A stretch of DNA of 64,000 bases from an uncultured Oscillospiraceae bacterium (GTDB taxonomy: Bacteria; Bacillota; Clostridia; Oscillospirales; Ruminococcaceae), in NCBI GenBank assembly GCA_934464775.1, contig CAKSKG010000003.1:103729-167728 (forward strand), read 5' to 3'. The notes beneath the pieces were generated by a model. That model was not told the origin of the DNA. It ran no database searches and worked only from the letters and a program-made list of their open reading frames with translations. The position numbers and the translations under genes were made by a program. Positions 26,109-36,400 of this stretch are shown one piece after another; the first letter of the stretch is position 1, and each line of letters starts with the position of its first letter.

Positions 26109-27275
26109 ATGAAAATTCTTCATATTTCCGACCTTCACCTTGGAAAAAGTCCATTCAAAAGAGATATTTTTTCCAAACAGCAGGAGCTGTGCCTGCTGAT
26201 AGCCGAAACAGTAAAAAAATACAACATCGGAGCTGTGCTTATTTCGGGAGATATTTATGATACCACAACAGCCACCGCCTCCGCTGCGGTGCTGTGGGAC
26301 AGTCTTACTAAGCTTCTTATCCTTGAATGCAGGGTCCCCGTGTGCGTTATCTCGGGAAATCATGACGGAGCCGAAAGGCTTACAGTCTGCTCCGATATAC
26401 TTGAAAGCTGCGGCCTTACTATCAGGGGCAGCCTTAATAATTTTGATGTTCCCGTTTCGGTTGGAAATGCGGATATATATATGCTGCCGTTTTTTGAGCG
26501 TGGTCATGCCGAGGCATTCTGCGGAAAGAAGTTCGGATCGCTTACCGAAGCATATGATGAACTGCTGAATGTTATTCGCAGCAAAATGGACAGCTCACGG
26601 TGCAATATCGTTATGGCGCACTGCTTTGCGGCAGGGGGAGTTCCTTCAAAAAGTGAAAGCTCCGCCGAGATCATTTTTTCCGAAGCGGACGCCTCCGCAG
26701 GAGCGGTGAATGCAATTTCTCCCGATGTTTTCAGGGGATTTTCATATGCCGCACTTGGTCATATCCACAAGCCCCAGACAATAAAATGCTCCGATGAAAA
26801 TACAATAATAAGGTACTGCGGCACCCCGATGAAATACAGCTTTTCCGAAGCAGAGCAGACAAAATCCTTTACGATATACGATACCGAGAGCCGCAGCTAT
26901 GGAACTGTTGAAGCAAAAGAGCTGCTTAAATTCCGCATTGTCAAAGGGACTTATGAGGAGCTGAAATTCAGAGCGTCCGAGTACGGAGACGATGACTGGG
27001 TGCGGCTGGAGCTTACCGATGACAGCAGCGGTGTGACCGGCGGACGTCTGCGTGAGCTTTATGCAAATGTTATGCAGATAAGCACGGCGGATATATATAC
27101 CGCAGAAGCAAGTCCCACGGATATAACCGCCGAGGAAATAGCCGAGCTTGATGTCGGCGCTCTTGCCGAAAAATATATGCGTGAATTCTGGAGCGAGGAA
27201 ATGAACAACGATATGCGCAGCTGGCTCAAAGAAGCCGAAAAGGCGCTTGAAGATGAAAGCATTCAGGCTGTATAA
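26109..27275 (+). CDS. sbcD: Exonuclease SbcCD subunit D (Mre11-type nuclease)
   Basis: SbcD is the nuclease of the SbcCD complex, which cuts DNA hairpins and protein-blocked ends. The 388-residue protein carries the metallophosphoesterase motifs in order: ISDLHLGKS (residues 5-13), SGDIYDTTT, ISGNHDGAERL and ALGHIHKPQ. It starts a two-gene operon; sbcC begins 16 nt after its stop codon. The upstream gap to the divergent CDF gene (about 145 nt) is AT-rich and shows no strong promoter. Confidence 0.96.
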   Translation: MKILHISDLHLGKSPFKRDIFSKQQELCLLIAETVKKYNIGAVLISGDIYDTTTATASAAVLWDSLTKLLILECRVPVCVISGNHDGAERLTVCSDILESCGLTIRGSLNNFDVPVSVGNADIYMLPFFERGHAEAFCGKKFGSLTEAYDELLNVIRSKMDSSRCNIVMAHCFAAGGVPSKSESSAEIIFSEADASAGAVNAISPDVFRGFSYAALGHIHKPQTIKCSDENTIIRYCGTPMKYSFSEAEQTKSFTIYDTESRSYGTVEAKELLKFRIVKGTYEELKFRASEYGDDDWVRLELTDDSSGVTGGRLRELYANVMQISTADIYTAEASPTDITAEEIAELDVGALAEKYMREFWSEEMNNDMRSWLKEAEKALEDESIQAV

Positions 27276-27291
27276 AGGACGGTGCGGATAA

Positions 27292-30200
27292 ATGATACCA
27301 CATAAGCTTACAATGCAGGGCTTCGGAAGCTATCTGCAAAAAACAGTTATAGATTTTGACCGTGTTGACGGCATATTTCTTATCGACGGCAGCACAGGTG
27401 CAGGCAAGTCCCTTATCCTTGATGCAATGACCTATGCTCTTTACGGAAGAAGCTCGGGTGAGCGCACGGGACTTATGTCAAGATGTCTCCACGGAAAAGA
27501 CCGTGTTATGACTGTAGAGTTTGTTTTTGAGGCTGCGGGAAAGATGTATGAGTTTTGCCGCTATGATAGATACAGAAAGCAAAAAGGTTCGGCAGACAAT
27601 GAAGATACGGGAGAGCTTGTACAGAATGCCTCCGCATTTGATGTTACAGAAGAGCGCATTCAGATAAATGCAAAAAATAATATTACCGAGGTGAACCGTC
27701 TTGCGGAGGAGCTGCTTCACATGAGCTATGAGCAGTTCTGCCAGATCGTTGTTCTTCCGCAGGGAAAGATCGAGAAGCTGCTTACAAGCGGTTCGGGAGA
27801 AAAGGAACAGCTCTTCACGGAGCTTTTCGGTACAGAAAAGCTTACCGAAATAACGGACAAGCTCATGGAAAACTGTAATGCGGAGGATAAAAAGCTTGAA
27901 GCCGTAAGGGTCGGGCTTGCAAGATTTTACAGTCCCGATTTTGAAACAATAGAAGCTCTCCGTGAGGAATTGTCGGCGCTGGAATCGGGTCATGCCGAAA
28001 GCGGAAAGGCTCTTGAAAAGGCTGCCGCCGAAGCTGCGGAAGCCGAAAGGCTGGAAAAAGAAGCAAATGAGCTTTTCGCCAAGTTCCAAAAGCTTTATGA
28101 GGACGAACAAAAGCTTTCCGAGCTGAAAAACAGAGCAGATGAATTTGCGGAAAAGAAAGCATATCTTGAGGATATTGAGGCGCAGAAAAATGTTCTGCCC
28201 GAATATAAGGCATACAAGAGTGGGGAAGCCGCACTTGAAGCAAGAAAGACTAAGCTTGAATCCGCAAAGCAGGATATCATCACTGCTGAGAAAAGCTATG
28301 CAACTGCCGAAAAACAGGCGGAAGAGCATAAAAAGGATTCCGTTCGTGCTGAAAAGGCACGTTCGGAATACAATGAGCTTATACGTCTGGAGGATATCTA
28401 CGGCAGGGTAGCGGAGCTTACCGAAAAGGGTACGGCTGCAAGGAATGAGCATACAGCGGCAAAAGCAAGGCTTGAAAAATACAGCAGAAAGCGTTCCGAG
28501 CTGAAAGAAGCGGCTGAAAAGCTTGAAGCCGAATCACAAAAATTTTCGGGAATTAATTTTTCCGAGAAGATCACCATGCTTATGGAGAAGCTTTCACGCC
28601 TTGAAAACGGCAGAAGATCGGCTGATATGCTTTCCGCACTTTCGGCAAAGGATAAAACGGACAGGGATCAGCTTTCCGTTTACGAGAAAAAATGCAGTGC
28701 GGCGGAAAAGCTTGCAGAGGATTTGCAGGCAGAATATGACCGCTGCTTCGGCATTCATCTGAAAGGCATAGCCTCCGAGCTGGCGGCGGAGCTTTCCGAG
28801 GGAAAAAGATGCCCCGTCTGCGGCAGCATACATCACCCCGAGCCTGCGGAAGAGACAGTGGGGCATATATCCCGTGAGCAGCTTGAAAAGCTGAAAAATG
28901 AAGCCGACAAAGCAAGAAGCAACGCAAATGTTCTGGCGCACAGCCGCGATGTTTTAAAGATCACAGCGGACAAAAACGCCGAGGATATGGAAAAGCTCCG
29001 TGAGGATATAAAGAGCAGCGGCTATACTGCCGAAGAATATGCACACATCTCCGAAGAGATAGCTTCGCTTAAAAAAACAGAAAAGGAATGCGGTGATATC
29101 CGCAGCAGGCTTTCCGCACTGCGCAGTGAGCTTTCCGAAGCCGAAAGCGGTTATGAAAAGTCCTCTGCGGAAGAGCGTGATGCAAATGATAAGCTGAACG
29201 AGCTGCTTTCCGAATACAGACTGCTGAAAAACAGTATGCGTGAGGGTATCGCAGATGCAGCTGCGCTGAAAAAAGCCGCCGATGCGGAAAAGGCTGTTTT
29301 TGAAGAATATGATATACTGACGGACAGCTTGGAGAAAAATCTTAAAAGCTCTGCCGAAAGGCTCACTGCCGCAAAAGTCAATCTTGCCAATGCGGAGAAT
29401 GAGTTTTCCGATGCTGAGAAAAAATATTCCGAGCTGCGCAGTACGCTTGAACAGAAGCTTTCCGATGAAAATATAACCTTGGGAGCAGAAAGGTTCATTC
29501 CCGATGAAAAGGGGATAGCAGCTGTGGACGGGCTTCGCAGGATATGCTCCGAATACGATGCCAATGTGAAAAATCTCACCGCCGAAACCGCAGTACAGCG
29601 TGAGCTGCTATTGGAAAAGACCTGTCCCGATATGGCTGAATATGAAAAGCGAAAAAGCGAAAAAGCCGAGGAATACGGCAGGCTTAATGTGATATACGAA
29701 AAGGAGTCCGACAGGATAAACCGTCTGAAAAAGGCTTCCGATGATTACAACACAGAATCGGCGGCTTATGACAAAGCAATAGAGACCGCTTCAAGGCACA
29801 GGGATTTCTGCGAGAAAATGGCAGGCAGAAAAGCGGGAACCACAAGAATGTCATTCCCTCGGTATGTCCTCGGAATAATGCTTGACAATGTTCTTGCGCA
29901 GGCAAATGTTATGCTTGAACGTGTGCTTGATTCAAATTACAGGCTTTACAAGGACAATGAAGCGGCAGGAAACACAAAGGCTGGGCTTGACATAAATGTA
30001 ATAAACCGCTCAGTGGATTCCTCGGGAGCAAAATATTCCGTAAAAATGCTTTCGGGCGGCGAAAAATTTGTTATGTCGGTCATTCTTGGGCTGGCGATCG
30101 CATCTTCCGTGCGGAACAGGAACGGCGGTATAGAGGTCAACTCGCTGTTCATTGACGAGGGCTTCGGTACGCTGGACGATGACGCTCTGAAAGAGATACT

Positions 30201-30348
30201 TGAAGTTCTGGCGGTATTCGGCAGCGGCAAAAAGATAGGCATAATTTCCCATGTCAGCAGCCTTTCATCACTTCCCACAGGCTTTGAGATAACAAGAGTG
30301 GTGGGCGGCGGAAGCATAGTCAAAACAAGAGCCTCCAACGGAAAATAA
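27292..30348 (+). CDS. sbcC: Exonuclease SbcCD subunit C (Rad50-type ATPase)
   Basis: SbcC is the SMC-like ATPase partner of SbcD. The 1018-residue protein has an N-terminal Walker A (GSTGAGKS, about 34-41), a first long coiled coil rich in Lys, Glu and Ala, a zinc hook CPVCGSIHHPEP near residue 506 that dimerises two arms, the second coiled coil, and the C-terminal ABC signature LSGGEKFVMS (about 919) with Walker B SLFIDEGFGTLDDD (about 950-963). Length is normal. It is coupled to sbcD. Confidence 0.97.
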   Translation: MIPHKLTMQGFGSYLQKTVIDFDRVDGIFLIDGSTGAGKSLILDAMTYALYGRSSGERTGLMSRCLHGKDRVMTVEFVFEAAGKMYEFCRYDRYRKQKGSADNEDTGELVQNASAFDVTEERIQINAKNNITEVNRLAEELLHMSYEQFCQIVVLPQGKIEKLLTSGSGEKEQLFTELFGTEKLTEITDKLMENCNAEDKKLEAVRVGLARFYSPDFETIEALREELSALESGHAESGKALEKAAAEAAEAERLEKEANELFAKFQKLYEDEQKLSELKNRADEFAEKKAYLEDIEAQKNVLPEYKAYKSGEAALEARKTKLESAKQDIITAEKSYATAEKQAEEHKKDSVRAEKARSEYNELIRLEDIYGRVAELTEKGTAARNEHTAAKARLEKYSRKRSELKEAAEKLEAESQKFSGINFSEKITMLMEKLSRLENGRRSADMLSALSAKDKTDRDQLSVYEKKCSAAEKLAEDLQAEYDRCFGIHLKGIASELAAELSEGKRCPVCGSIHHPEPAEETVGHISREQLEKLKNEADKARSNANVLAHSRDVLKITADKNAEDMEKLREDIKSSGYTAEEYAHISEEIASLKKTEKECGDIRSRLSALRSELSEAESGYEKSSAEERDANDKLNELLSEYRLLKNSMREGIADAAALKKAADAEKAVFEEYDILTDSLEKNLKSSAERLTAAKVNLANAENEFSDAEKKYSELRSTLEQKLSDENITLGAERFIPDEKGIAAVDGLRRICSEYDANVKNLTAETAVQRELLLEKTCPDMAEYEKRKSEKAEEYGRLNVIYEKESDRINRLKKASDDYNTESAAYDKAIETASRHRDFCEKMAGRKAGTTRMSFPRYVLGIMLDNVLAQANVMLERVLDSNYRLYKDNEAAGNTKAGLDINVINRSVDSSGAKYSVKMLSGGEKFVMSVILGLAIASSVRNRNGGIEVNSLFIDEGFGTLDDDALKEILEVLAVFGSGKKIGIISHVSSLSSLPTGFEITRVVGGGSIVKTRASNGK

Positions 30349-30419
30349 TTTTTGAAAATCTATGTACTTTTACGAAATTATGTGTTATAATTATTTTATT
30401 AATTTGCGGAGGTGACTTT

Positions 30420-31214
30420 ATGTTTGACTGGTTCGGAGCGGACAGATTTGAACGTGCGCTCAGATCGGCTGCCAAGCATTATGATATAAAGATAGCGGAA
30501 AAAACAGGCGAAAACGAATATGTGTTCTCGAAAGAAGCAATTTCCGTATCTGTTGATACAACAGAGGTCAGACGTGAGTTTGCAAGGACACGTTCTCAGG
30601 AAACTGCCGATATTTTTGCCGAAAAAATCCTGCGGCAGCTGGACCTCGAAAAGCGTCTTGTTTCGTTCACGAATGCACAGGCATTCCTGCGGCTTATCGC
30701 AGTCAATGAAAACGAAGTCCGCAGGGGAATGATAACAGGCGATTTTGCAGGCTCGCTGAAAAAAGCCGTCTGCTATACAAGCGACGGATATGATATAACC
30801 ATGCTGGACGAAGCTGTTCTCAAACGCTGGGCTGTTCCCAAGGAAGTGCTTTTCTCGGTGGCGGACAGAAACATGGGCAGGATCTTCGCCAAAACCGAAT
30901 ATAACTGCTCGCAGCTTGAAAACGGCATTACCGTTTATGAATATGAATCAAAGGGTGATCCGCTGACAGTATCAATGATGCTGTGTACCGATTTTCATGA
31001 TTTTATTTCGGAAAAGCTGGGAGATATATTCTATGCGGCGGCACCGTCAAGGGAAAGTATGCTTGCGGTGGGTGACGGCGGAAAAAGTATGCTGGAAAGT
31101 CTGGCTGCGGCAGTTGTCAGAGACAACAAGTGGGCAGATGAACCCCTTACAACGGATATTTTCCGCTTTTCACCAAGCGGTGTTACAATAGTTAACGGTA
31201 TAAATACTGACTGA
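30420..31214 (+). CDS. DUF1444-like protein of unknown function
   Basis: A 264-residue soluble protein. The layout resembles DUF1444 proteins such as Bacillus YtpQ (VSVDTTEVRREFARTR, followed by a long alpha/beta region with TDFHDFISEKLGD near residue 180), but I recognise this only by general pattern. There is no signal peptide, membrane segment or catalytic motif that I can name. A strong ribosome binding site (GGAGGTG) precedes the start, and TATAAT at 30386-30391 may be a -10 box. It ends 21 nt before the LRR protein gene, so the two may be cotranscribed. Confidence 0.6.
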   Translation: MFDWFGADRFERALRSAAKHYDIKIAEKTGENEYVFSKEAISVSVDTTEVRREFARTRSQETADIFAEKILRQLDLEKRLVSFTNAQAFLRLIAVNENEVRRGMITGDFAGSLKKAVCYTSDGYDITMLDEAVLKRWAVPKEVLFSVADRNMGRIFAKTEYNCSQLENGITVYEYESKGDPLTVSMMLCTDFHDFISEKLGDIFYAAAPSRESMLAVGDGGKSMLESLAAAVVRDNKWADEPLTTDIFRFSPSGVTIVNGINTD

Positions 31215-31235
31215 TCTGAAAGGAATGAACCGAAC

Positions 31236-32477
31236 ATGAGCAAGAGCAAAAAGAAGAAAAACAATGTTAAGAAAAATCCCTCAAACAACGTTAATAAGGC
31301 TGCTGTGACCGAGGCTGCCGAAAATACCGCCAAGCCTGTCAGGAAAACCTATTCCGACGGTTCACAGAAGAAAATGTGGATAAGAGTTGTCATGCTCATC
31401 ATGGCAATAGTCATGATACTTTCGTTTGTAATGCTGCCTGTTATGAATCAGGCTTACGCAGAGGGGGCGGAGGGTGATGTGACCGTCACCGAATTCAAAA
31501 CAGGAGATCTTTCTTCCGCTCTGACAAAGACAATGGACGGAGTTGACCAGAACAACATCAAGCGTGTGTCTGTCAGCGGCGGAACTATGAATGCTTCCGA
31601 TTACAGTGCGCTCTGCAATCTGCCAAATCTTGAATATATCGAGCTTGCAGGCTGTGAGACGGAAAACGGAATCATTCCCGAAAATGCTCTTCCCGCAAGA
31701 AATCAGCTTACATATCTTAGCCTGCCTTCCAATACACAGAAGATCGGAAACAGCGCATTCAATAATAATAAAAAGCTTGTAAAGATAAGTATGCCTTCAT
31801 CTGTAACGGAAATAGGCGATTATGCCTTTGATTCATGTATCGCTCTTACGGATATTACCGTTCCCGCAGGGGTAACATATATAGGAGAAGGCGCATTCAG
31901 GGACTGTCAGAGCCTTGCAGAATTTACACTTCCCGCAGGCGTTACGGAGATACCCGCATACTGCTTCTCAAAGTGTGTTTTCACCGAATTTTATATCGGA
32001 CCGCAGGTAACATCTATCGGCGACGGTGCATTTGCCGACTGTCACGAGCTGAAAGATGTGTATATTTACGGCGATAACGCTCCCGAATTAAAGGGCGGCA
32101 GTGTATTCCAGAATCTTAACGTAACGATCCACACAGCCGATGATGCAGAGGGCTATGACAGCTGGGGCAGCAACTTTGTATCCACAGCCGAGGGCTTCAA
32201 CGAGGAATATATCGCTCCCGAGACGGCGGCTCCCGCAGTATCGGAGACAGAGGAGATAACCTCCGAAGAAACTGCTGCCGAGAATGATGAAACCAATGCC
32301 GAAACATCGGCAGAGACAGAAAATGCCGATGAGCCTGCCGAAGAAACAGAAGCCGTTTCCACTTCCGAAAGCAACTCCTCTTCGGGCGTAGGCACAGGTG
32401 CTGTTATAGTTATAGCAGTTCTTGCAGCTGCGCTTGCAGTATGCATCACTCTGCTTGTTGTAAGATCAAAGAAGTAA
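31236..32477 (+). CDS. BspA-type leucine-rich-repeat surface protein
   Basis: A 413-residue envelope protein. The first 47 residues are a basic Lys/Asn-rich tail, followed by a hydrophobic helix (about 48-73) ending in a signal-peptidase-like site (NQAYA). Residues about 100-300 hold LRR_5 repeats of BspA type (KIGNSAFNNNKKLVKISMPS, EIGDYAFDSCIALTDITVPA, YIGEGAFRDCQSLAEFTLPA). A Glu/Thr/Ser-rich stalk comes next (about 318-385), and a C-terminal helix (AVIVIAVLAAALAVCITLLV) with a basic end anchors it. BspA repeats occur in bacterial adhesins; no target is evident. Possibly cotranscribed with the DUF1444-like gene. Confidence 0.88.
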   Translation: MSKSKKKKNNVKKNPSNNVNKAAVTEAAENTAKPVRKTYSDGSQKKMWIRVVMLIMAIVMILSFVMLPVMNQAYAEGAEGDVTVTEFKTGDLSSALTKTMDGVDQNNIKRVSVSGGTMNASDYSALCNLPNLEYIELAGCETENGIIPENALPARNQLTYLSLPSNTQKIGNSAFNNNKKLVKISMPSSVTEIGDYAFDSCIALTDITVPAGVTYIGEGAFRDCQSLAEFTLPAGVTEIPAYCFSKCVFTEFYIGPQVTSIGDGAFADCHELKDVYIYGDNAPELKGGSVFQNLNVTIHTADDAEGYDSWGSNFVSTAEGFNEEYIAPETAAPAVSETEEITSEETAAENDETNAETSAETENADEPAEETEAVSTSESNSSSGVGTGAVIVIAVLAAALAVCITLLVVRSKK

Positions 32478-32484
32478 AAAAATT

Positions 32485-32516
32485 AACGGGCAGCTGCGTT
32501 CACGGAGCTGTCCGTT
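32485..32516 (+). terminator. Weak terminator-like hairpin after the LRR gene
   Basis: AACGGGCAGCT (32485-32495) pairs with AGCTGTCCGTT (32506-32516) with one wobble. The T-run after it is short, so partial read-through into the next gene is likely. Confidence 0.5.
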
Positions 32517-32541
32517 TGGCATAACCGAAAGGAATCATTAT

Positions 32542-33333
32542 ATGAACATTATCCATGAAATAAGAACAAACCGCAGAACAGCCGTAGTCACAGGCGCAAC
32601 CTCTGGCATAGGAAGAGATATCGCAAGGATCCTCAGCAGAAAGGGATACCATATTATCCTTACGGGAAGAAACGAGGAAGAGCTGCTTCGTATGTGCATT
32701 GAGCTGGGCGATGACAGAACAACTGCCGTAAGCGCCGATCTTTCCGATGAAAAGGAATGCCGCAGGCTGTACAGATATGCAAGAAGCTATAATGTTGAGG
32801 TGCTGATAAACAATGCAGGCTTCGGAATGTACGGCGAATTTGTAAAGGTGAGCCTGAAAAAGGAGCTGGAAATGCTGGACGTTAACGTAAGGGCTGTTCA
32901 TATCCTTATGAAGCTTTTCCTGCGTGATTTTGTCCGTGTTAACAAAGGATATATTCTTAACGTTGCGTCATCTGCTGGATTTATGCCCGGACCGTTCATG
33001 TCTGGCTATTATGCCACCAAGAATTATGTTGTGAGCCAGACTTCCGCTGTTCATGAAGAGCTTCGCAGACGTCACAGCAAAGTAAAGGTATGCGCACTTT
33101 GTCCCGGACCCGTTGATACGAAATTCAACGAAAGAGCAGGCGTGGGCTTTACTATCGGCTCCATAACCTCTCAGCAGGCTGCAAGGGAAGCCGTTGACGG
33201 ACTTTTCAAAGGAAAAACGCTTATCATTCCCACAACAAAAATGAAGCTGCTCTGCTTTTTCTCCAGAATGGCGCCTATCGGGCTTACAACCTTTGTAAAT
33301 TATTATATCCAGCACGGCAAGAAGGAACTGTAA
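32542..33333 (+). CDS. Short-chain dehydrogenase/reductase
   Basis: The 263-residue Rossmann enzyme has the cofactor motif TGATSGIGRD near residue 18, the NNAGFGMYG segment, the catalytic serine region NVASSAGF and the catalytic YxxxK motif in GYYATKNY. This is the classical SDR type, close to DltE/YqjQ-like proteins that reduce lipid or sugar carbonyls. An arginine at the start of strand 2 (TGRNEEE) suggests NADP(H). Substrate unknown. The C-terminal hydrophobic stretch (LLCFFSRMAPIGLTTFV) may touch the membrane. Preceded by GAAAGGAA. Confidence 0.87.
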   Translation: MNIIHEIRTNRRTAVVTGATSGIGRDIARILSRKGYHIILTGRNEEELLRMCIELGDDRTTAVSADLSDEKECRRLYRYARSYNVEVLINNAGFGMYGEFVKVSLKKELEMLDVNVRAVHILMKLFLRDFVRVNKGYILNVASSAGFMPGPFMSGYYATKNYVVSQTSAVHEELRRRHSKVKVCALCPGPVDTKFNERAGVGFTIGSITSQQAAREAVDGLFKGKTLIIPTTKMKLLCFFSRMAPIGLTTFVNYYIQHGKKEL

Positions 33334-33350
33334 AATTAATAAAATAAATG

Positions 33351-33379
33351 TTGTTAATATTATTCGGATATGATATAAT
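33351..33379 (+). promoter_or_regulatory. Predicted promoter of polC
   Basis: -35 TTGTTA (33351-33356), 17-bp spacer, -10 TATAAT (33374-33379), followed by a leader of about 33 nt. Confidence 0.68.
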
Positions 33380-33418
33380 AATTTATTGGATCTATAAATT
33401 TACCTGTTCGGAGAAATT

Positions 33419-36400
33419 ATGCTTATAAAAGAATTTTTTTCGGATTATTCCGATTTTATCCCCAACCCGATAGGACGGGGAGAGATATTGAAGCTTACTC
33501 ACAATACCGAAGCAACAAAGCTCACGGTTTATGCCAAATTCGGTTCGCTCCAGCGAAATGAAAATGTCTGTGACTTTGAGAACGGCGTGTGCAAAGCGCT
33601 TGGCATTGATGAATTAAAGCTGAAGTGCAGATATACTCCCGATCTGTTTGAAACAAGATATATAAATGAGGCTATCGCCGTACTGAAAAGATCATATGCC
33701 GTTATAAACGGTCATACAAGAAATGCCGGGCTTGCGGAAAAGGACGGAGCAATAACCGTTGAGCTGAAAAACGGCGGAGCAGAGCTGCTTAAAAGAGCAG
33801 GCGTTGATATTGCGCTGGCAAAGCTGCTTTCAGAGGAATTTTCACGTCCGTTTACAGTAAATATTACTGAAAAGCAGAGCGAGGAGGATCCTGCCGCAGA
33901 ATATGAAAGAGCGCTGGCGGAAGCATATGTAAATATGCCCGAGCCCGAAGCTTCTCCCGAGCAGACCTCTCCATATGGATATAATGATATCCCCGAAGAA
34001 AAGGTCACTGTTGATTTTACACAGCTGCCCATTATGTGCGATGATGCGGAAATAGTCAAGGGCAAGCGTATATATGCCAATACAAATATGCCTATCGGTT
34101 CTATCCGTGAGAAAATGTCAAATGTCGTTATCTGGGGCGATGTTTTTGAGTATGCTGAAAAGGAAATTAAGAACAAAAAAGGCGAGGAAAAGCGTATAGT
34201 CACAGTTGGCATCACCGACTATACAAGCTCGATTTCCATTAAGGATTTCCAGAATAAGGACGATGAAAATATCTATAAGAAGCTCAAAGAGGGAACCACC
34301 GTTGTTGTAAGAGGACGTGTGGATTTTGATACATTTGACAATGAGCTTCAGGTCAAAGCAAACGATATTATGCTTGTAAAGCGCATCAAGCGCACCGATA
34401 AGTGCGAGGAAAAGCGTGTTGAGCTGCATATGCATACAAATATGTCCACGCTGGACGCCGTTACTCCCGTTGAAAAGCTTATCAATCAGGCGTTTTCATG
34501 GGGACACAAGGCTATCGCCATAACCGATCACGGCGGAGTTCAGGCTTTCCCTGCGGCTTATGACTGCGTTCAGGGCATACGCAAGGGCGGCGGAGACTTC
34601 AAGGTCATATACGGCTGTGAAGCCTATTCCGTTGATGACTGTGCGGATGCAGTTGATCTCTACAAGGACGCTCCGCTTACGGGGCAGCTTATCGTATTCG
34701 ACCTTGAAACTACGGGTTTCAGCCCCACGGGCGAAAGAATAATCGAATACGGCGCAGTAAAGCTGAATAATCTTGAGCTGGGCGAGACTTTTTCCGAGTT
34801 TGTCAATCCCGAAAAGGAAGTTCCGCCGCGTATCACCGAGCTTACGGGAATCACAAACGATATGGTCAAGGACGCTCCGCCGCAGGAAGAGATCCTCCGT
34901 AAATTTATCGAATACTGCGGTCCCGATCCGGTGCTAATTGCTCACAATGCGGGATTCGATACATCGTTTATCCGTGCCGCCTGCGAAAGATACGGAATAG
35001 AGTTCAATTTTACTACGGTTGATACGGTCGTTATGTCAAGAGGTATGCTCACCGAGCTGAAAAAGCACAAGCTTGATGTTGTTGCAAAGGCTCTGGGACT
35101 TGGCGAATTCGATCATCACCGTGCCTTTGAAGATGCAAAAATGCTGGGCAGAATTTTTATAAAGCTTGCAGGCAGACTCATTTCCGAGCAGGGCATAAGC
35201 AATATCAGCGAGATCGACAAATGCCTTAAAGGCGTTGACCCACGCAATCTCCGTACATATCATCAGATAATCATTGCAAAGAACAGTGTCGGTCTGAAAA
35301 ATCTTTATAAGCTTGTTTCTATCGGACACACAAAATATTACAAGCGCCGTCCCCGAATCCCCATATCGGAGCTGAAAATGCACCGTGAGGGACTTATTGT
35401 CGGAAGTGCCTGCGAATCGGGAGAGCTTTTCACGGCTGTCCGTGAGGGACGCTCCAACAGCGTTCTCCGTCAGATAGCTTCGCTGTATGATTATCTTGAA
35501 ATACAGCCTGTGCTGAACAATGAGTTCCTTATCCGCAGCGACGAATATCCCGATATAAACACTATCGAGGACTTGCAGGAGCTGAACAAAAAAATAGTTC
35601 AGCTGGGCGAGGAAATGAATATTCCCGTTGTGGCTACCTGCGACGTTCACTTTATGAACAAGGACGATGCCGTTTTCCGTAAGATACTTATGTACGGAAA
35701 ATTCTCCGATGCGGAATTTCAGCCGCCGCTTTATCTCCGCACAACAGATGAAATGCTTGAAGAATTTGCTTATCTGGGTGAGGAAAAGGCAAGGGAAGTC
35801 GTTATCACCAATCCCAATATGATCGCAGATATGTGCGACCCCGATATCCGTCCCATTCCCCCCGGAACATATACTCCAAGCATGGACAATGCGGAGGAGG
35901 AGCTGCCGAGAATTACATGGGAAACGGCGAAGAAAATATACGGCGACCCTCTTCCGGAAGTGGTTGAAAAGCGTCTTGAAAAGGAGCTTAATTCAATTAT
36001 CAAGAACGGATTTGCGGTGCTTTACATGATTGCACAGAAGCTTGTTGCAAACTCGAATGAACATGGCTATCAGGTTGGTTCGAGAGGTTCGGTAGGATCG
36101 TCGTTCGTTGCGAATATGTCGGGTATTTCCGAGGTAAACTCTCTGCCGCCCCATTATATCTGCGACAGCTGCAAGCACAGCGAGTTCTTTATGGACGGTT
36201 CGGTCGGCTCGGGTTATGACCTGCCGCCGAAAAAGTGCCCCAAATGCGGTGCCGAAATGCGCCGTGAGGGACATGATATCCCATTTGAAACGTTCCTCGG
36301 ATTCAACGGAGACAAGGCACCCGATATCGACCTTAACTTCTCGGGCGAATATCAGACCAGCGCCCATAAATACACGGAAACGCTTTTTGGAAGTGAAAAC

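Noticed and set aside
27478..28452. 324-codon minus-strand open frame opposite sbcC
   Set aside because: Phe/Leu/Cys-rich translation of coiled-coil coding sequence; a mirror effect of Lys/Glu codons.
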